Below the pieces are notes generated by a model. The model saw only the letters and a list, made by a program, of their open reading frames with translations, did not search any database and had not been told where the DNA came from. The position numbers and the translations under genes are program-made. From Duganella dendranthematis (GTDB lineage Bacteria; Pseudomonadota; Gammaproteobacteria; Burkholderiales; Burkholderiaceae_D), in NCBI RefSeq assembly GCF_012849375.1, contig NZ_CP051684.1, positions 3,658,001-3,722,000 of the forward strand: a stretch of 64,000 nucleotides of DNA. Direction: 5' to 3'. Position 1 is the first letter of the stretch. Each line of letters starts with the position of its first letter. Positions 52,372-60,484 of the stretch are shown here, piece after piece.

Positions 52372-53087
52372 CAGGACAGCAGGCCATGGGTGCGCGCCTC
52401 ATAAATCGCCTCGGCCTTGGAGGTGACCTTGAGCTTGCTGTAGATGCGGCGTACAAAGGTGCGCACGGTGAAGTGCGACAGCTGCATCAGGCCGGCGATC
52501 TCGTGCACCGTGAAGCCCTTGGTGATGTAGTCCAGCACTTCCTTCTCGCGTTGCGACAGCAACGGCGTGGCCTCGGTGGCCTCGGCGGTGTCGGTGGCCT
52601 CGGCAGCAGCGCCGGCGGGGCTGACCGGCGCGCTCGGCGCATGGCGGAAACGTGCCAGCACCTGGCGCGCGATGATCGGGCTGATCGGGCTGCCGCCGTT
52701 GGCCAGGCTGCGGATCTCATCGCTCATCTTGGACGGCGAACTGTCTTTCAGCAGATAGCCGGCGGCGCCGGCCTCGATCGAGCGCATCACATGGGTCTCG
52801 TCGCCGAAGTTGGTGCTGACCATGATGCTGCAGCTGGGCCAGTGCAGCGCGGCGGCGCGGATCACCTCGATGCCGGAACCGTCCGGCAGGCCGAGGTCGA
52901 CCAGCAGCACATCGGCCGGCGGCCCGGCCAGCAGCGCCAAGCCTTCGGCCTGGGTGGCGGCGCAGCCCGCCAGCCGCATGTCGGCGCTGTCCTGCACCAC
53001 CACGCTGAGGGCGTGACTGAAGTCCGGATCATCTTCGACAATGGCGACGTGGATGGGGCGGGGATCTTGTGGGGCGGCTGGATTCAT
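52371..53087 (-). CDS. NarL/FixJ-family response regulator
   Basis: A 238-residue regulator. Receiver domain (about 12-130) with E18-D19-D20, D64 in DVLLVDLGLPDGSG, STNFGDETHVM and the K of GYLLKDSSPSKM. An Ala/Thr/Glu-rich linker (APVSPAGAAAEATDTAEATEA) leads to a LuxR-type HTH (about 175-232; LLSQREKEVLDYITKGFTVHEIAGLMQLSHFTVRTFVRRIYSKL). It precedes its kinase gene with one base of overlap. Target genes are not evident from the window. Confidence 0.92.
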   Translation of the reverse strand: MNPAAPQDPRPIHVAIVEDDPDFSHALSVVVQDSADMRLAGCAATQAEGLALLAGPPADVLLVDLGLPDGSGIEVIRAAALHWPSCSIMVSTNFGDETHVMRSIEAGAAGYLLKDSSPSKMSDEIRSLANGGSPISPIIARQVLARFRHAPSAPVSPAGAAAEATDTAEATEATPLLSQREKEVLDYITKGFTVHEIAGLMQLSHFTVRTFVRRIYSKLKVTSKAEAIYEARTHGLLS

Positions 53088-53217
53088 GTAGGCATTTTAC
53101 GCGGATGACGGCGGCGGACGGCAGCCAAAACGGGGCTTGTAGCACATTCGTGCTACATACAAGAAGTCAGCGCGCCACATAAAATTGACACCAGTTTTAT
53201 AGGCTCCGTTATTTCCC

Positions 53218-53883
53218 ATGCAAGTCCCCCATATATTGCCGTCCGCGGCTGCCCGTGCGCCGCGCCGCCACCTGCTGGAATTGTCGCTGACCGGCCAGCC
53301 GCGCGCGTGGCGGGTACGCGAACACCGCTACCGCTGTAACGGCTATGGCCGCGCGCGCTGGGGCATGGACCTGGAAGGCGTGATGGCGGTGCTGGCCGCC
53401 GAACATCCGCGCGCCCAGGCCACGCTGCGCCACCAAGTCGACCGCCTCAGCGGAGAACAATGGCTGGAACTGACGGTGCCGGCGATGGCGCCCGGCCCCG
53501 GCCCGGCGCGGCTGCGCTATATGTTCGACGCTGACTATGCACGGCTGTGCGAAGTCCACGTGTATTGGATCAGCAGCGGCGACCCGTCGCAGGAACAGCG
53601 CCTGCCGCTGGTGCAGGCCGCCACGCGGCTGGCTGTCGACCTGATGAGCTACCGCTGGTCCGGCCTGACCACCTTGCGCGGCGCCGTGCGCGGCCCCGGC
53701 GCCTTGCTGCTGTTCTCCGGCCGCGACGAGGATGGCGCCAGCGTCGAAATCAGCCTGGACGGCGTGGCCTTCGACGTCGAGCAGCCGGGCACGCCGGGAC
53801 GGCCGGAGCACCGGCCGGCGCCGCGCGGACCGGCGGCGCTGCGGCTGTCCTACCTGGCGGGCAACTGGCCGCCGCGCGCATAA
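53218..53883 (+). CDS. Unknown protein upstream of polB
   Basis: A 221-residue protein that I do not recognise. It has no signal peptide or membrane helix. It is rich in Arg/Ala/Gly/Pro: RYRCNGYGRARWGMDLEGVMAVLAAEHPRAQATL, then a long hydrophilic stretch with LRYMFDADYARLCEVHVYWISSGD, and a Pro-rich tail. The stop is 43 bases before the polB ATG, with the LexA box in between, so it has a separate promoter from polB. Upstream, TTGACA (53185-53190) and a TTATTT 18 bases on lie so close to the ATG that the message would have almost no leader; no ribosome binding site is visible. The true start could be further in. Confidence 0.5.
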   Translation: MQVPHILPSAAARAPRRHLLELSLTGQPRAWRVREHRYRCNGYGRARWGMDLEGVMAVLAAEHPRAQATLRHQVDRLSGEQWLELTVPAMAPGPGPARLRYMFDADYARLCEVHVYWISSGDPSQEQRLPLVQAATRLAVDLMSYRWSGLTTLRGAVRGPGALLLFSGRDEDGASVEISLDGVAFDVEQPGTPGRPEHRPAPRGPAALRLSYLAGNWPPRA

Positions 53884-53897
53884 GGAGGCTGTGCCGG

Positions 53898-53919
53898 CTG
53901 TATGCGCATACAGTATAAT
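53898..53919 (+). promoter_or_regulatory. LexA (SOS) box and -10 element of polB
   Basis: CTGTATGCGCATACAG (53898-53913) is a perfect palindrome that fits the LexA consensus CTGT-N8-ACAG. The next six bases are a perfect TATAAT (53914-53919), so LexA bound here would block RNA polymerase. Expected initiation falls at about 53925-53927, on the ATG of polB. Confidence 0.88.
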
Positions 53920-53925
53920 TCTGGC

Positions 53926-56322
53926 ATGACGCATCCCGCACAAACCGGCTTCATCCTGACCCGCCACTGGCGCGACACGCCCAGTGGCACGGAGATCGAT
54001 TTCTGGCTGGCCACCGACGACGGTCCGCGCAAGGTGCGGTTGACCGGGCAGACCTCGGTGGCCTTCGCCGAGGCGGCGGTGCAGGACGCCATCACCGCCC
54101 AGATCGGCCCGCAAGCCGGCATCGCGCTGCGCACACTGCCGCTGAAGACCTTCCAGCAGCAGCCGGTGGTGGGCGTCTACGCGGCGCGCTACAAGCAGCT
54201 GACCGCGCTGGAGCGCACGCTGCGCGAGCACGGCATCAAACTGTACGAGGCCGACATCCGTCCGCCCGAGCGCTACCTGATGGAACGCTTCATCACGGCT
54301 GGCGTGCAGACCGAGGGCGGCCACGCCAGCGGCAGCGTGATCCACAATTGCAAGCTCAAGCCGGCACCGGACTACCGGCCGGCGCTCAAGATGGTGTCGC
54401 TGGACATCGAAACCAGCGCCTACGAAGACCTGTACTCGATCGCGCTGGAAGGCTGCGGCCAGCGCCAGGTGTACATGCTGGGCGAACCGCCGGACGCCGA
54501 TGCCGATGCCGACGACGAGGCCGCCGCGCCGGCCATCGACTTCGAGCTCGAATACTGCGCCACGCCGCGCCAGCTGATCGAACGCCTGAACGGCTGGATG
54601 GCGCGCCACGATCCCGATGTCCTGATCGGCTGGAACGTGGTGCAGTTCGACCTGCGCGTGCTGCAAAAGAACGCCGACAAGTACAAGGTGCCTCTGGCGC
54701 TGGGGCGCGAAGGCAAGGGCATCGAATGGCGCGAACATCCGGGCAAGCAGGGCTATCTGTTCGCGCCGCTGCCGGGCCGCATCGTGCTCGACGGCATCGA
54801 CGCGCTGAAGGCCGCCTCGTGGATGTTCCCCTCGTACAGTCTGCAAAACGTCTCGCAAGCGATGCTGGGCGAAGGCAAGGACATCGGCGACGACTACGAC
54901 AAGATGGCGGAAATCGAGCGCCGCTTCCAGCACGACAAGCCGGCGCTGGCGCTGTACAACCTCAAGGACTGCGAACTGGTCACGCGCATCTTCGCCAAGG
55001 CCAACCTGCTGGCCTTTATGATCGAGCGCGCCACCGTCACCGGGCTGCCGGCCGACCACCTGGGCGGCTCGATCGCGGCCTTCAACCACCACTACCTGCC
55101 ACGCATGCACCGCGAAGGCTACGTGGCGCCGAACGTGGGCGACGTCAGCGGCGGCGCCTCGCCGGGCGGCTTCGTGCTCGATTCCAAGCCGGGGCTGTAC
55201 GACTCGGTGGTGGTGCTGGACTACAAAAGCCTGTACCCGTCGATCATCCGCACCTTCCTGGTCGACCCGGTCGGCCTGGTCGAAGGCGAAATCGCGGCCG
55301 ATCCGGCCACCGTGGTGGAGGGCGTCAACGGCACCGTGTTCTCGCGCGACCGGCACTGCCTGCCGGCCATCACCACCGACCTGTGGCAACAGCGCGACGC
55401 CGCCAAGCGCGCCAAAAACGAGCCGCTGTCGACCGCGCTTAAATTGCTGATGAATTCCTTCTGCGGCGTGCTGGGCGCCACCGAATGCCGCTTCTTCAAT
55501 CCCCGGCTGGTATCGTCGGTGACGCTGCGCGGCCACCAGATGCTGAAGCAGACCCGCAAGCTGGTCGAGGCCGAAGGCTACGATGTCATCTACGGCGACA
55601 CCGACTCGATCTTCATCTGGCTCAAAAAGGAACACCCGCCGGCCGCAGCGCTGGCGATTGGCCAGCGGCTGGCCGACCAGATCAACCTGTGGTGGCGCAC
55701 CATGCTGAAGGAACAGCACGGCCTCGACTGCCACCTCGAAATCGAGTTCGACACCCACTACCAGAAATTCTTCATGCCGACCATCCGCGGCACCGAGCTG
55801 GGCAGCAAGAAGCGCTACGCCGGGCTGGCGGTCAACGCCAAGGGCGAAGAGGAAGTCATCTACCGTGGCCTGGAAGTGGCGCGCAGCGACTGGACGCCGC
55901 TGGCGCAGCAATTCCAGCAAGGGCTGTTCACCCGCATCTTCAAGGACCAGCCCTACCAGGACTACGTGCGCGACTACACCGAGCGCACCCTGGCCGGCGA
56001 CCACGACGACCTGCTGGTGTACCGCAAGCGCTTGCGCCAACCGCTCGACGACTATAAAGTCAACGTGCCGCCGCAGGTGCGCGCCGCGCGCCTGGCCGAT
56101 GAATACAACCAGGCGCAGCGCCGCCCGCTGCGCTACCAGAACGGCGGCTGGATCAGCTACGTGATGACCACCGGCGGCCCCGAGCCGCTGGAAGCGCTGC
56201 GCTCGCACATCGATTACGAGCATTACCTGACCAAGCAACTGCAACCGATTGCCGACGCCATCCTGCAGCCGATGCACGACAGCTTCACCAGCCTGACGAC
56301 GGCGCAAGCCAGCCTTTTCTAA
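53926..56322 (+). CDS. polB: DNA polymerase II (family B), SOS-induced
   Basis: A 798-residue family B polymerase (E. coli Pol II: 783). The exonuclease motifs are LDIETSAYEDLYSIAL near residue 160 (Exo I), NVVQFDLRVLQKNADK (Exo II) and the YNLKDCELV stretch (Exo III). The polymerase motifs are DYKSLYPSIIRTF (A), KLLMNSFCGVLGA with SSVTLRGH (B) and YGDTDSIFIWL (C). It fills in past lesions and restarts replication after DNA damage. The ATG at 53926 lies exactly where transcription should start, so the message is probably leaderless. An ATG at 53902 is in frame but lies upstream of the -10 element and inside the LexA box. Confidence 0.95.
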   Translation: MTHPAQTGFILTRHWRDTPSGTEIDFWLATDDGPRKVRLTGQTSVAFAEAAVQDAITAQIGPQAGIALRTLPLKTFQQQPVVGVYAARYKQLTALERTLREHGIKLYEADIRPPERYLMERFITAGVQTEGGHASGSVIHNCKLKPAPDYRPALKMVSLDIETSAYEDLYSIALEGCGQRQVYMLGEPPDADADADDEAAAPAIDFELEYCATPRQLIERLNGWMARHDPDVLIGWNVVQFDLRVLQKNADKYKVPLALGREGKGIEWREHPGKQGYLFAPLPGRIVLDGIDALKAASWMFPSYSLQNVSQAMLGEGKDIGDDYDKMAEIERRFQHDKPALALYNLKDCELVTRIFAKANLLAFMIERATVTGLPADHLGGSIAAFNHHYLPRMHREGYVAPNVGDVSGGASPGGFVLDSKPGLYDSVVVLDYKSLYPSIIRTFLVDPVGLVEGEIAADPATVVEGVNGTVFSRDRHCLPAITTDLWQQRDAAKRAKNEPLSTALKLLMNSFCGVLGATECRFFNPRLVSSVTLRGHQMLKQTRKLVEAEGYDVIYGDTDSIFIWLKKEHPPAAALAIGQRLADQINLWWRTMLKEQHGLDCHLEIEFDTHYQKFFMPTIRGTELGSKKRYAGLAVNAKGEEEVIYRGLEVARSDWTPLAQQFQQGLFTRIFKDQPYQDYVRDYTERTLAGDHDDLLVYRKRLRQPLDDYKVNVPPQVRAARLADEYNQAQRRPLRYQNGGWISYVMTTGGPEPLEALRSHIDYEHYLTKQLQPIADAILQPMHDSFTSLTTAQASLF

Positions 56323-56341
56323 TTGAGCCAAAGGAGACAAC

Positions 56342-57141
56342 ATGAGCGTATTCCAGCAACTGCACGACGGCCGCCAACTGCTACACCTGCCCAACGCCTG
56401 GGACGCCGGCAGTGCGCGCCTGTTCGAGAGCCTGGGCGCGGCCGCCATCGCCACCACCAGCGCCGGCGTGGCGTGGGCGCAAGGCTATGCCGACAACGAC
56501 CATCTGCCGGTCGACAGCGCCATCGCGGTGGCGGCCAATATCGCCCGCGTGATCACGGTGCCGCTGTCGGTGGATTTTGAACACGGTTATTCGGCCGACC
56601 CGGAACAGGTGGCGCGCAACGTGCTGCGGCTGATCCATGTCGGCGTGGCCGGCATCAACCTGGAAGACGGCAACGACGCGCCGGCGCTGCTGGCCGACAA
56701 GATCCGCGCCATCAAGGCGCTGGCCGCGTCGTCGGAGATCTTTATTAACGTCCGCACCGACGTGTATCTGAAAGGGCTGGCGCCGGAAGGCGAGCGCGTG
56801 GCCGAAGTGCTGAAGCGCGCCGCGCTGTACAAGGCCGCCGGCGCCGACGGCCTGTTCGTGCCCGGCATCTGCCTGCCGGAAGAAATCAAGGCGGTCGCTG
56901 CCGACGCCGGCTTGCCACTCAACGTTATGGACTGGCCGGGCCTGCCGCCAGCCACCGAATTGCTGCAACTGGGGCGGTGCGCCTGAGCGCCGGTTCCGGC
57001 ATTCCGCAGGCGCTGTGGTCGGTCGCGGCCGGCATGGCCAAAGGCTTCCTGGACACCGGCAGCGCTGGCCCTCTGATCGCCAAGGCGATGCCGTACGGCG
57101 ACCTGCAGGCGCTGTTCCTGCCGGCTCAGATCAAGCCTTGA
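56342..57141 (+). pseudogene. Isocitrate lyase/PEP mutase family gene, apparent -1 frameshift
   Basis: The enzyme family (oxaloacetate decarboxylase, PEP mutase, methylisocitrate lyase-like) has a TIM barrel. Seen are LPNAWDAGSARLFESLGAAAIATTSAG, PLSVDFEHGYSADPEQV, GINLEDGND, NVRTDVYLKG and GADGLFVPGI. The frame ends at 56986 (NELLQLGRC-like end), too early. A second frame continues the expected C-terminus (LSAGSGIPQALWSVAAGMA, then KGFLDTGSAGPLIAKAMP) to a stop at 57139-57141. Adding one G to the GGGG at 56971-56974 gives a normal 266-residue protein. AAAGGAG precedes the ATG, and it follows polB by 19 bases. Confidence 0.85.
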
Positions 57142-57499
57142 CCTTATTGCCGTAGAAGGCCACGATCTGCAACAGGCCGCCGGCCATGGCGAAATTCTTC
57201 AGCAGATTGATCAGCTGATTCTGGTCGGCCAGATTGTTGTGGAAGGCCAGCGCGGTGACGATCGAGAACGCGGCCAGAATGGCGGCCACGATGCGGGTCT
57301 GGAAGCCGAACACCAGCGCCAGGCCGCCACCCAGTTCCACCGCCACCGCGATGGCAAAGCCGAGCGTGGCAAATGGCAGCCCGGAGGAGGCGATGTAGCC
57401 GATGGTGGCGGCCGGCGCCATGATCTTGCCGATGCCGCTGAAGACGAAGATGGTGGCCAACAGCACGCGGCCGACGATCGAAATGGTATTGCTGTTCAT
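57131..57499 (-). CDS. DoxX-family membrane protein
   Basis: A 122-residue inner-membrane protein with four hydrophobic helices. The start ISIVGRVLLATIFVFSGIGKI is the DoxX motif, followed by VELGGGLALVFGFQTRIVAAILAAFSIVTAL and LKNFAMAGGLLQIVAFYG. DoxX-like proteins of this size often pair with redox or detoxification enzymes; here the partner is a pirin encoded 19 bases upstream on the same strand. The 3' end overlaps the frameshifted PEP mutase-like gene by 11 bases. Confidence 0.9.
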   Translation of the reverse strand: MNSNTISIVGRVLLATIFVFSGIGKIMAPAATIGYIASSGLPFATLGFAIAVAVELGGGLALVFGFQTRIVAAILAAFSIVTALAFHNNLADQNQLINLLKNFAMAGGLLQIVAFYGNKVKA

Positions 57500-57518
57500 G
57501 ATAGTGATCCCTGTCTGA

Positions 57519-58346
57519 TTAAATTAAGTTTGCTGCGCGCAGCTGCTTGCCGATGCGCTGGATTTCCTGCTCGCCCTGCGCCAGCGCCGCCGCATTGGTA
57601 TGCACCGAGTAATAGCCGGTGACCAGATCGTGCGGATGCTTGACCGCCGAGCCGAGCACGAACTCGGTCGCCCCTTCCGCGACAAACTCCAGCGCCGCTT
57701 CGCCTTCCTCAAACACCGCCAGCTCGCGGCCGATGGTGGTGCGGCCGCTGCCGGTATCGGTAACTAAGGCTCCACTCGCGACCGCCACCCAGGCCACCGT
57801 ATGGCCGGCCGGCGGCGTGTAAGTCCAGCGTTCGCCGTCAGCCAGCTTGACGTGCAGATAGCTGAGCGACGCACGCGGCTGGATCGGGCTGGCCGCAGCG
57901 CCATGGCGACCAAGGATTATGCGGGCTGGCCCCACGCTTGGCACCTGATCGGAAGACAGGTAGCGGCTGTCGCAAGGACCGTTTTCATCTTCCGGCGGCA
58001 GCGCCAGCCACAGTTGGAAACCGAGCGCGCTTTCGCCCTCCGCCGGACCGCCGTCATGCCAGACGCCGTTGCCGGCGCTCATCCACTCGACGCCGCCGGT
58101 GCGCAGCACGCCTTCCGCGCCGGTGGTCTCACGGTATTCGATGGCGCCGTCCAGCAGCACCGTGATGGTGGCGATGCCCGAATGCGGGTGCATGCCCATC
58201 TTGCCGCCGTCGCCGGCCGGCAGGTGAAAGCGGTCGAGGAACACGAAAGGCTTGATCAGCTCACCGGCGTCGCCGGGACTGGCCAGGCGCGTGATCGGGC
58301 CACGGGTATGGCCGGCGGTGCGGAAAGCGACGTTACGTTGATTCAT
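57519..58346 (-). CDS. Pirin-family protein
   Basis: A 275-residue bicupin. The pirin motifs are PFVFLDRFHLPAGDGGKMGMHPHSGIATITVLLDGAIEYRET (metal-binding His-Pro-His, His and Glu) and GVEWMSAGNGVWHDGG. The second cupin (about 165-260) is more diverged. Pirins bind Fe and can have quercetinase-like or regulatory activity. AGGAGCC precedes the ATG. It is co-transcribed with DoxX and diverges from a LysR gene whose operator is likely at 58388-58420. Confidence 0.93.
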   Translation of the reverse strand: MNQRNVAFRTAGHTRGPITRLASPGDAGELIKPFVFLDRFHLPAGDGGKMGMHPHSGIATITVLLDGAIEYRETTGAEGVLRTGGVEWMSAGNGVWHDGGPAEGESALGFQLWLALPPEDENGPCDSRYLSSDQVPSVGPARIILGRHGAAASPIQPRASLSYLHVKLADGERWTYTPPAGHTVAWVAVASGALVTDTGSGRTTIGRELAVFEEGEAALEFVAEGATEFVLGSAVKHPHDLVTGYYSVHTNAAALAQGEQEIQRIGKQLRAANLI

Positions 58347-58387
58347 GATTGGCTCCTGATGTGATGGGGCCATCTTAGGCCGCCCGC

Positions 58388-58420
58388 ATCCATCTGAATA
58401 GCCTATATAATTCGATGGAT
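58388..58420. promoter_or_regulatory. Inverted repeat in the pirin/lysR gap
   Basis: Outer arms ATCCATC (58388-58394) and GATGGAT (58414-58420), with inner GAAT (58396-58399) and ATTC (58410-58413), flank a TATAAT (58406-58411). A dyad of this width over a -10 box fits a LysR operator controlling the pirin-DoxX genes and its own gene. Confidence 0.6.
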
Positions 58421-58440
58421 CATATCCAAGGAGTGGATAC

Positions 58441-59331
58441 ATGCTGGACGCCTTGTCGCTCGACCAGTTGCGCACCTTCATTGCCGCCGCCGACGAAGGC
58501 AGCTTTTCCGCCGCCGGCCGCAAGCTGCGGCGCGCGCAATCGGTGGTCAGCACCACGCTGGCCAACCTGGAGCAGCAAGTCGGCTTCGCGCTGTTCGAGC
58601 GCACCGGCCGCTACCCGCGCCTGACCGAAGCCGGCGCCGCCTTGCTGGAACAGGCGCGCGCGGCGGTCGACGGCATGAACGCCTTCAAAGCCAAGGCGCG
58701 CACGCTGGGCGAAGGGCTGGAGCCGGAACTGGCGGTGGCGGTGGACGTGATGTTCCCGATCGCCACGCTGACGGCGGCGGTGCAGGCGTTCCAGCAGCAG
58801 TTTCCCGCCACGCCGTTGCGGCTGTACGTGGAAGCGCTGGGCGCGGTGGTGCAGCCGCTGCTGGATGGCCACTGCCGGGTCGCCATCATCGGTTCGCTGC
58901 CGGAGATCCCGGCCGGCTGCGCCTCGGAGTTTTTGCTCAGCGTGGCGGCGGTGGCGGTGGTGGCGCCGACCCATCCGCTGGCCGCGCTCGGCGGGCCGAT
59001 CCCGCACGAGGAGGCCGGCAAGCATGTGCAGCTGGTGTTGACCGACCGCTCGACGCTGACGGCCGGACGCAACTTCGGCGTGATGTCGACCCAGACCTGG
59101 CGCCTGGCCGACCTCGGCGCGAAGCACGCCTTCCTCAAGGCTGGTTTAGGCTGGGGCTATATGCCGCTGCACATGGTCGAGGATGACCTGCGCAGCGGCA
59201 AGCTGGTGCGCATCAACATCGAGCTGCACGCGCGGCTGGGGCCGGGCTTCTCGATGCACGCGATTCATATGAAGGATCACCCACCGGGACCGGCGGGGCG
59301 GTGGTTCGTCAACCACCTGAAGCAGAACTAG
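58441..59331 (+). CDS. LysR-family regulator
   Basis: A 296-residue LysR protein. The HTH is LSLDQLRTFIAAADEGSFSAAGRKLRRAQSVVSTTLANLEQQVGFALF. The effector domain (about 90-295) begins LEPELAVAVDVMFPIATLTAAVQAF and contains WGYMPLHMVEDDLRSGKLV. The ATG has AAGGAG eight bases upstream. It diverges from pirin-DoxX, the pair it most likely controls, as is common for this arrangement. Its stop overlaps the convergent ModE-like gene by four bases. Confidence 0.92.
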   Translation: MLDALSLDQLRTFIAAADEGSFSAAGRKLRRAQSVVSTTLANLEQQVGFALFERTGRYPRLTEAGAALLEQARAAVDGMNAFKAKARTLGEGLEPELAVAVDVMFPIATLTAAVQAFQQQFPATPLRLYVEALGAVVQPLLDGHCRVAIIGSLPEIPAGCASEFLLSVAAVAVVAPTHPLAALGGPIPHEEAGKHVQLVLTDRSTLTAGRNFGVMSTQTWRLADLGAKHAFLKAGLGWGYMPLHMVEDDLRSGKLVRINIELHARLGPGFSMHAIHMKDHPPGPAGRWFVNHLKQN

Positions 59332-59672
59332 CGCAGCAGGCCGCTCAGGCCGTCGAGATGGGCTTGCGCCGCTTGCTGCGCCGCCGTCTCCATCTGGCGG
59401 AACTGCGCCAGCACGGCGAGGCCGGTGTCGGTCAGCTGGGCGCCGCCGCCGTGCGAACCACCGGCCGCGCTCAGCACCAGCGGTTGGCGGAAGCAGCGGT
59501 TCATCACATCGACCAGCAGCCAGGCGCGCCGGTAGGACATCTTCATGCGCCGCGCCGCGCCGCTGATCGAGCCGGTGTCGGCAATCGCCGCCAGCAGATC
59601 GGCCTTGCCGGGGCCGAAGGCCACCTCATCGTTGTGGAGTACGCGGAGTTTCAGATTCAGTTCGACAGCCAT
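59328..59672 (-). CDS. ModE-type winged-helix protein lacking the molybdate-binding domain
   Basis: A 114-residue protein made of the ModE N-terminal DNA-binding domain alone: LKLRVLHNDEVAFGPGKADLLAAIADTGSISGAARRMKMSYRRAWLLVDVMN, then GGSHGGGAQLTDTGLAVLAQFRQME. The molybdate-binding (MOP/Di-MOP) domains that make up the rest of E. coli ModE (262 residues) are missing, which is usual for short LysR-like ModE proteins. Two palindromes that fit the ModE site lie 1.4 kb away at 61051-61125, flanking the start of its own operon. It may sense molybdate indirectly or act without it. It is the last gene of the run 61035 to 59328 and is 35 bases from the amidotransferase stop. Confidence 0.85.
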   Translation of the reverse strand: MAVELNLKLRVLHNDEVAFGPGKADLLAAIADTGSISGAARRMKMSYRRAWLLVDVMNRCFRQPLVLSAAGGSHGGGAQLTDTGLAVLAQFRQMETAAQQAAQAHLDGLSGLLR

Positions 59673-59707
59673 GACGGACGGGCGCAGTAGGGATGCGCCA
59701 GTATGCC

Positions 59708-60484
59708 TTAAAAATTCCGGCGGCAGGGCGCGTGCTGGCGCCGCACCAACGGCACGATCAGCGGCTTGCAGCGGCAGCCTGACAGCGTGGCGATCCAGCC
59801 GGCCAAAAATTGCGTAGCGGCCGCCTGCGCCTGCTGCCCATGCTGGGCCGTGTCGGCGCGCAGTTGGTGCAGCGTGACGTCCGGCGTGGAGGCGATCTCC
59901 AGCGCATGGCCGATCAGCCACTGCTCCAGCCGGTGCGGCTCAAACTCCGGATGGAATTGCAGCGCCAGGCAATGCGCGCCCCAGGCAAAGGCCTGGTTCT
60001 CGTACAGCGCGCTGGACGCCAGATGACGCGCGCCGGACGGCAGCGCGTAAGTGTCGCCGTGCCAGTGCAGCACGGCCGGCGTTTGCGCCAGATAGTCGGC
60101 CATGCCGGCGAAATCGTCGCCCTCGCGGCCCAGCGTCAGCGGCGCCCAGCCGATTTCCTTGCGCGGGCCTGCCTCCACCCTGGCGTTCAGCGCGGCCGCC
60201 ATCAACTGCGCGCCGAGGCAGATGCCGAGGGTAGGGCGGTCTTCCAGCAGGCGCTGGCGCAGCCAGTCGATTTCCTCCGGCAGCCACGGATAGTCGGCGC
60301 TGTCGTAGACCGAAATCGGGCCGCCCAGCACCACCACCAGATCCGCCGCCAGCGGTGGGTGCGCGGCCAGCGCATCGACGCCCGCCTCAATATAGCGGAT
60401 GGCGTAGCCTGCGCGCGCCAGCACCGGCTGTAGCAGGCCCAGGTCTTCAAACGCCAGATGGCGCAGTATCAGCGCGGTCTTCAT
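59708..60484 (-). CDS. Class I glutamine amidotransferase-like protein
   Basis: A 258-residue GATase1 domain protein. The catalytic triad is visible: C89 in LGICLGAQLMAAAL, H178 and E180 in LALQFHPEFEPHR. The GGPISVYDSADYPWLPEE stretch is typical of stand-alone GMP-synthase-like amidotransferases. The substrate or partner is not shown by the sequence. It overlaps the preceding gene by four bases (ATGA), so expression is coupled to the molybdopterin-domain protein. The C-terminal SGCRCKPLIVPLVRRQHAPCRRNF is Cys/Arg-rich and unusual, perhaps from a shifted end; I note it as odd. Confidence 0.85.
   Translation of the reverse strand: MKTALILRHLAFEDLGLLQPVLARAGYAIRYIEAGVDALAAHPPLAADLVVVLGGPISVYDSADYPWLPEEIDWLRQRLLEDRPTLGICLGAQLMAAALNARVEAGPRKEIGWAPLTLGREGDDFAGMADYLAQTPAVLHWHGDTYALPSGARHLASSALYENQAFAWGAHCLALQFHPEFEPHRLEQWLIGHALEIASTPDVTLHQLRADTAQHGQQAQAAATQFLAGWIATLSGCRCKPLIVPLVRRQHAPCRRNF

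Noticed and set aside
53902..53904. ATG at 53902 as the polB start
   Set aside because: It lies inside the LexA box and upstream of the TATAAT, so a transcript from that promoter would not contain it. The ATG at 53926 matches the start of homology.
53209..56457. A 1082-codon open frame antisense to polB
   Set aside because: Same reason: it is a shadow of codon usage in a long, GC-rich gene. The polB motifs on the plus strand are complete.
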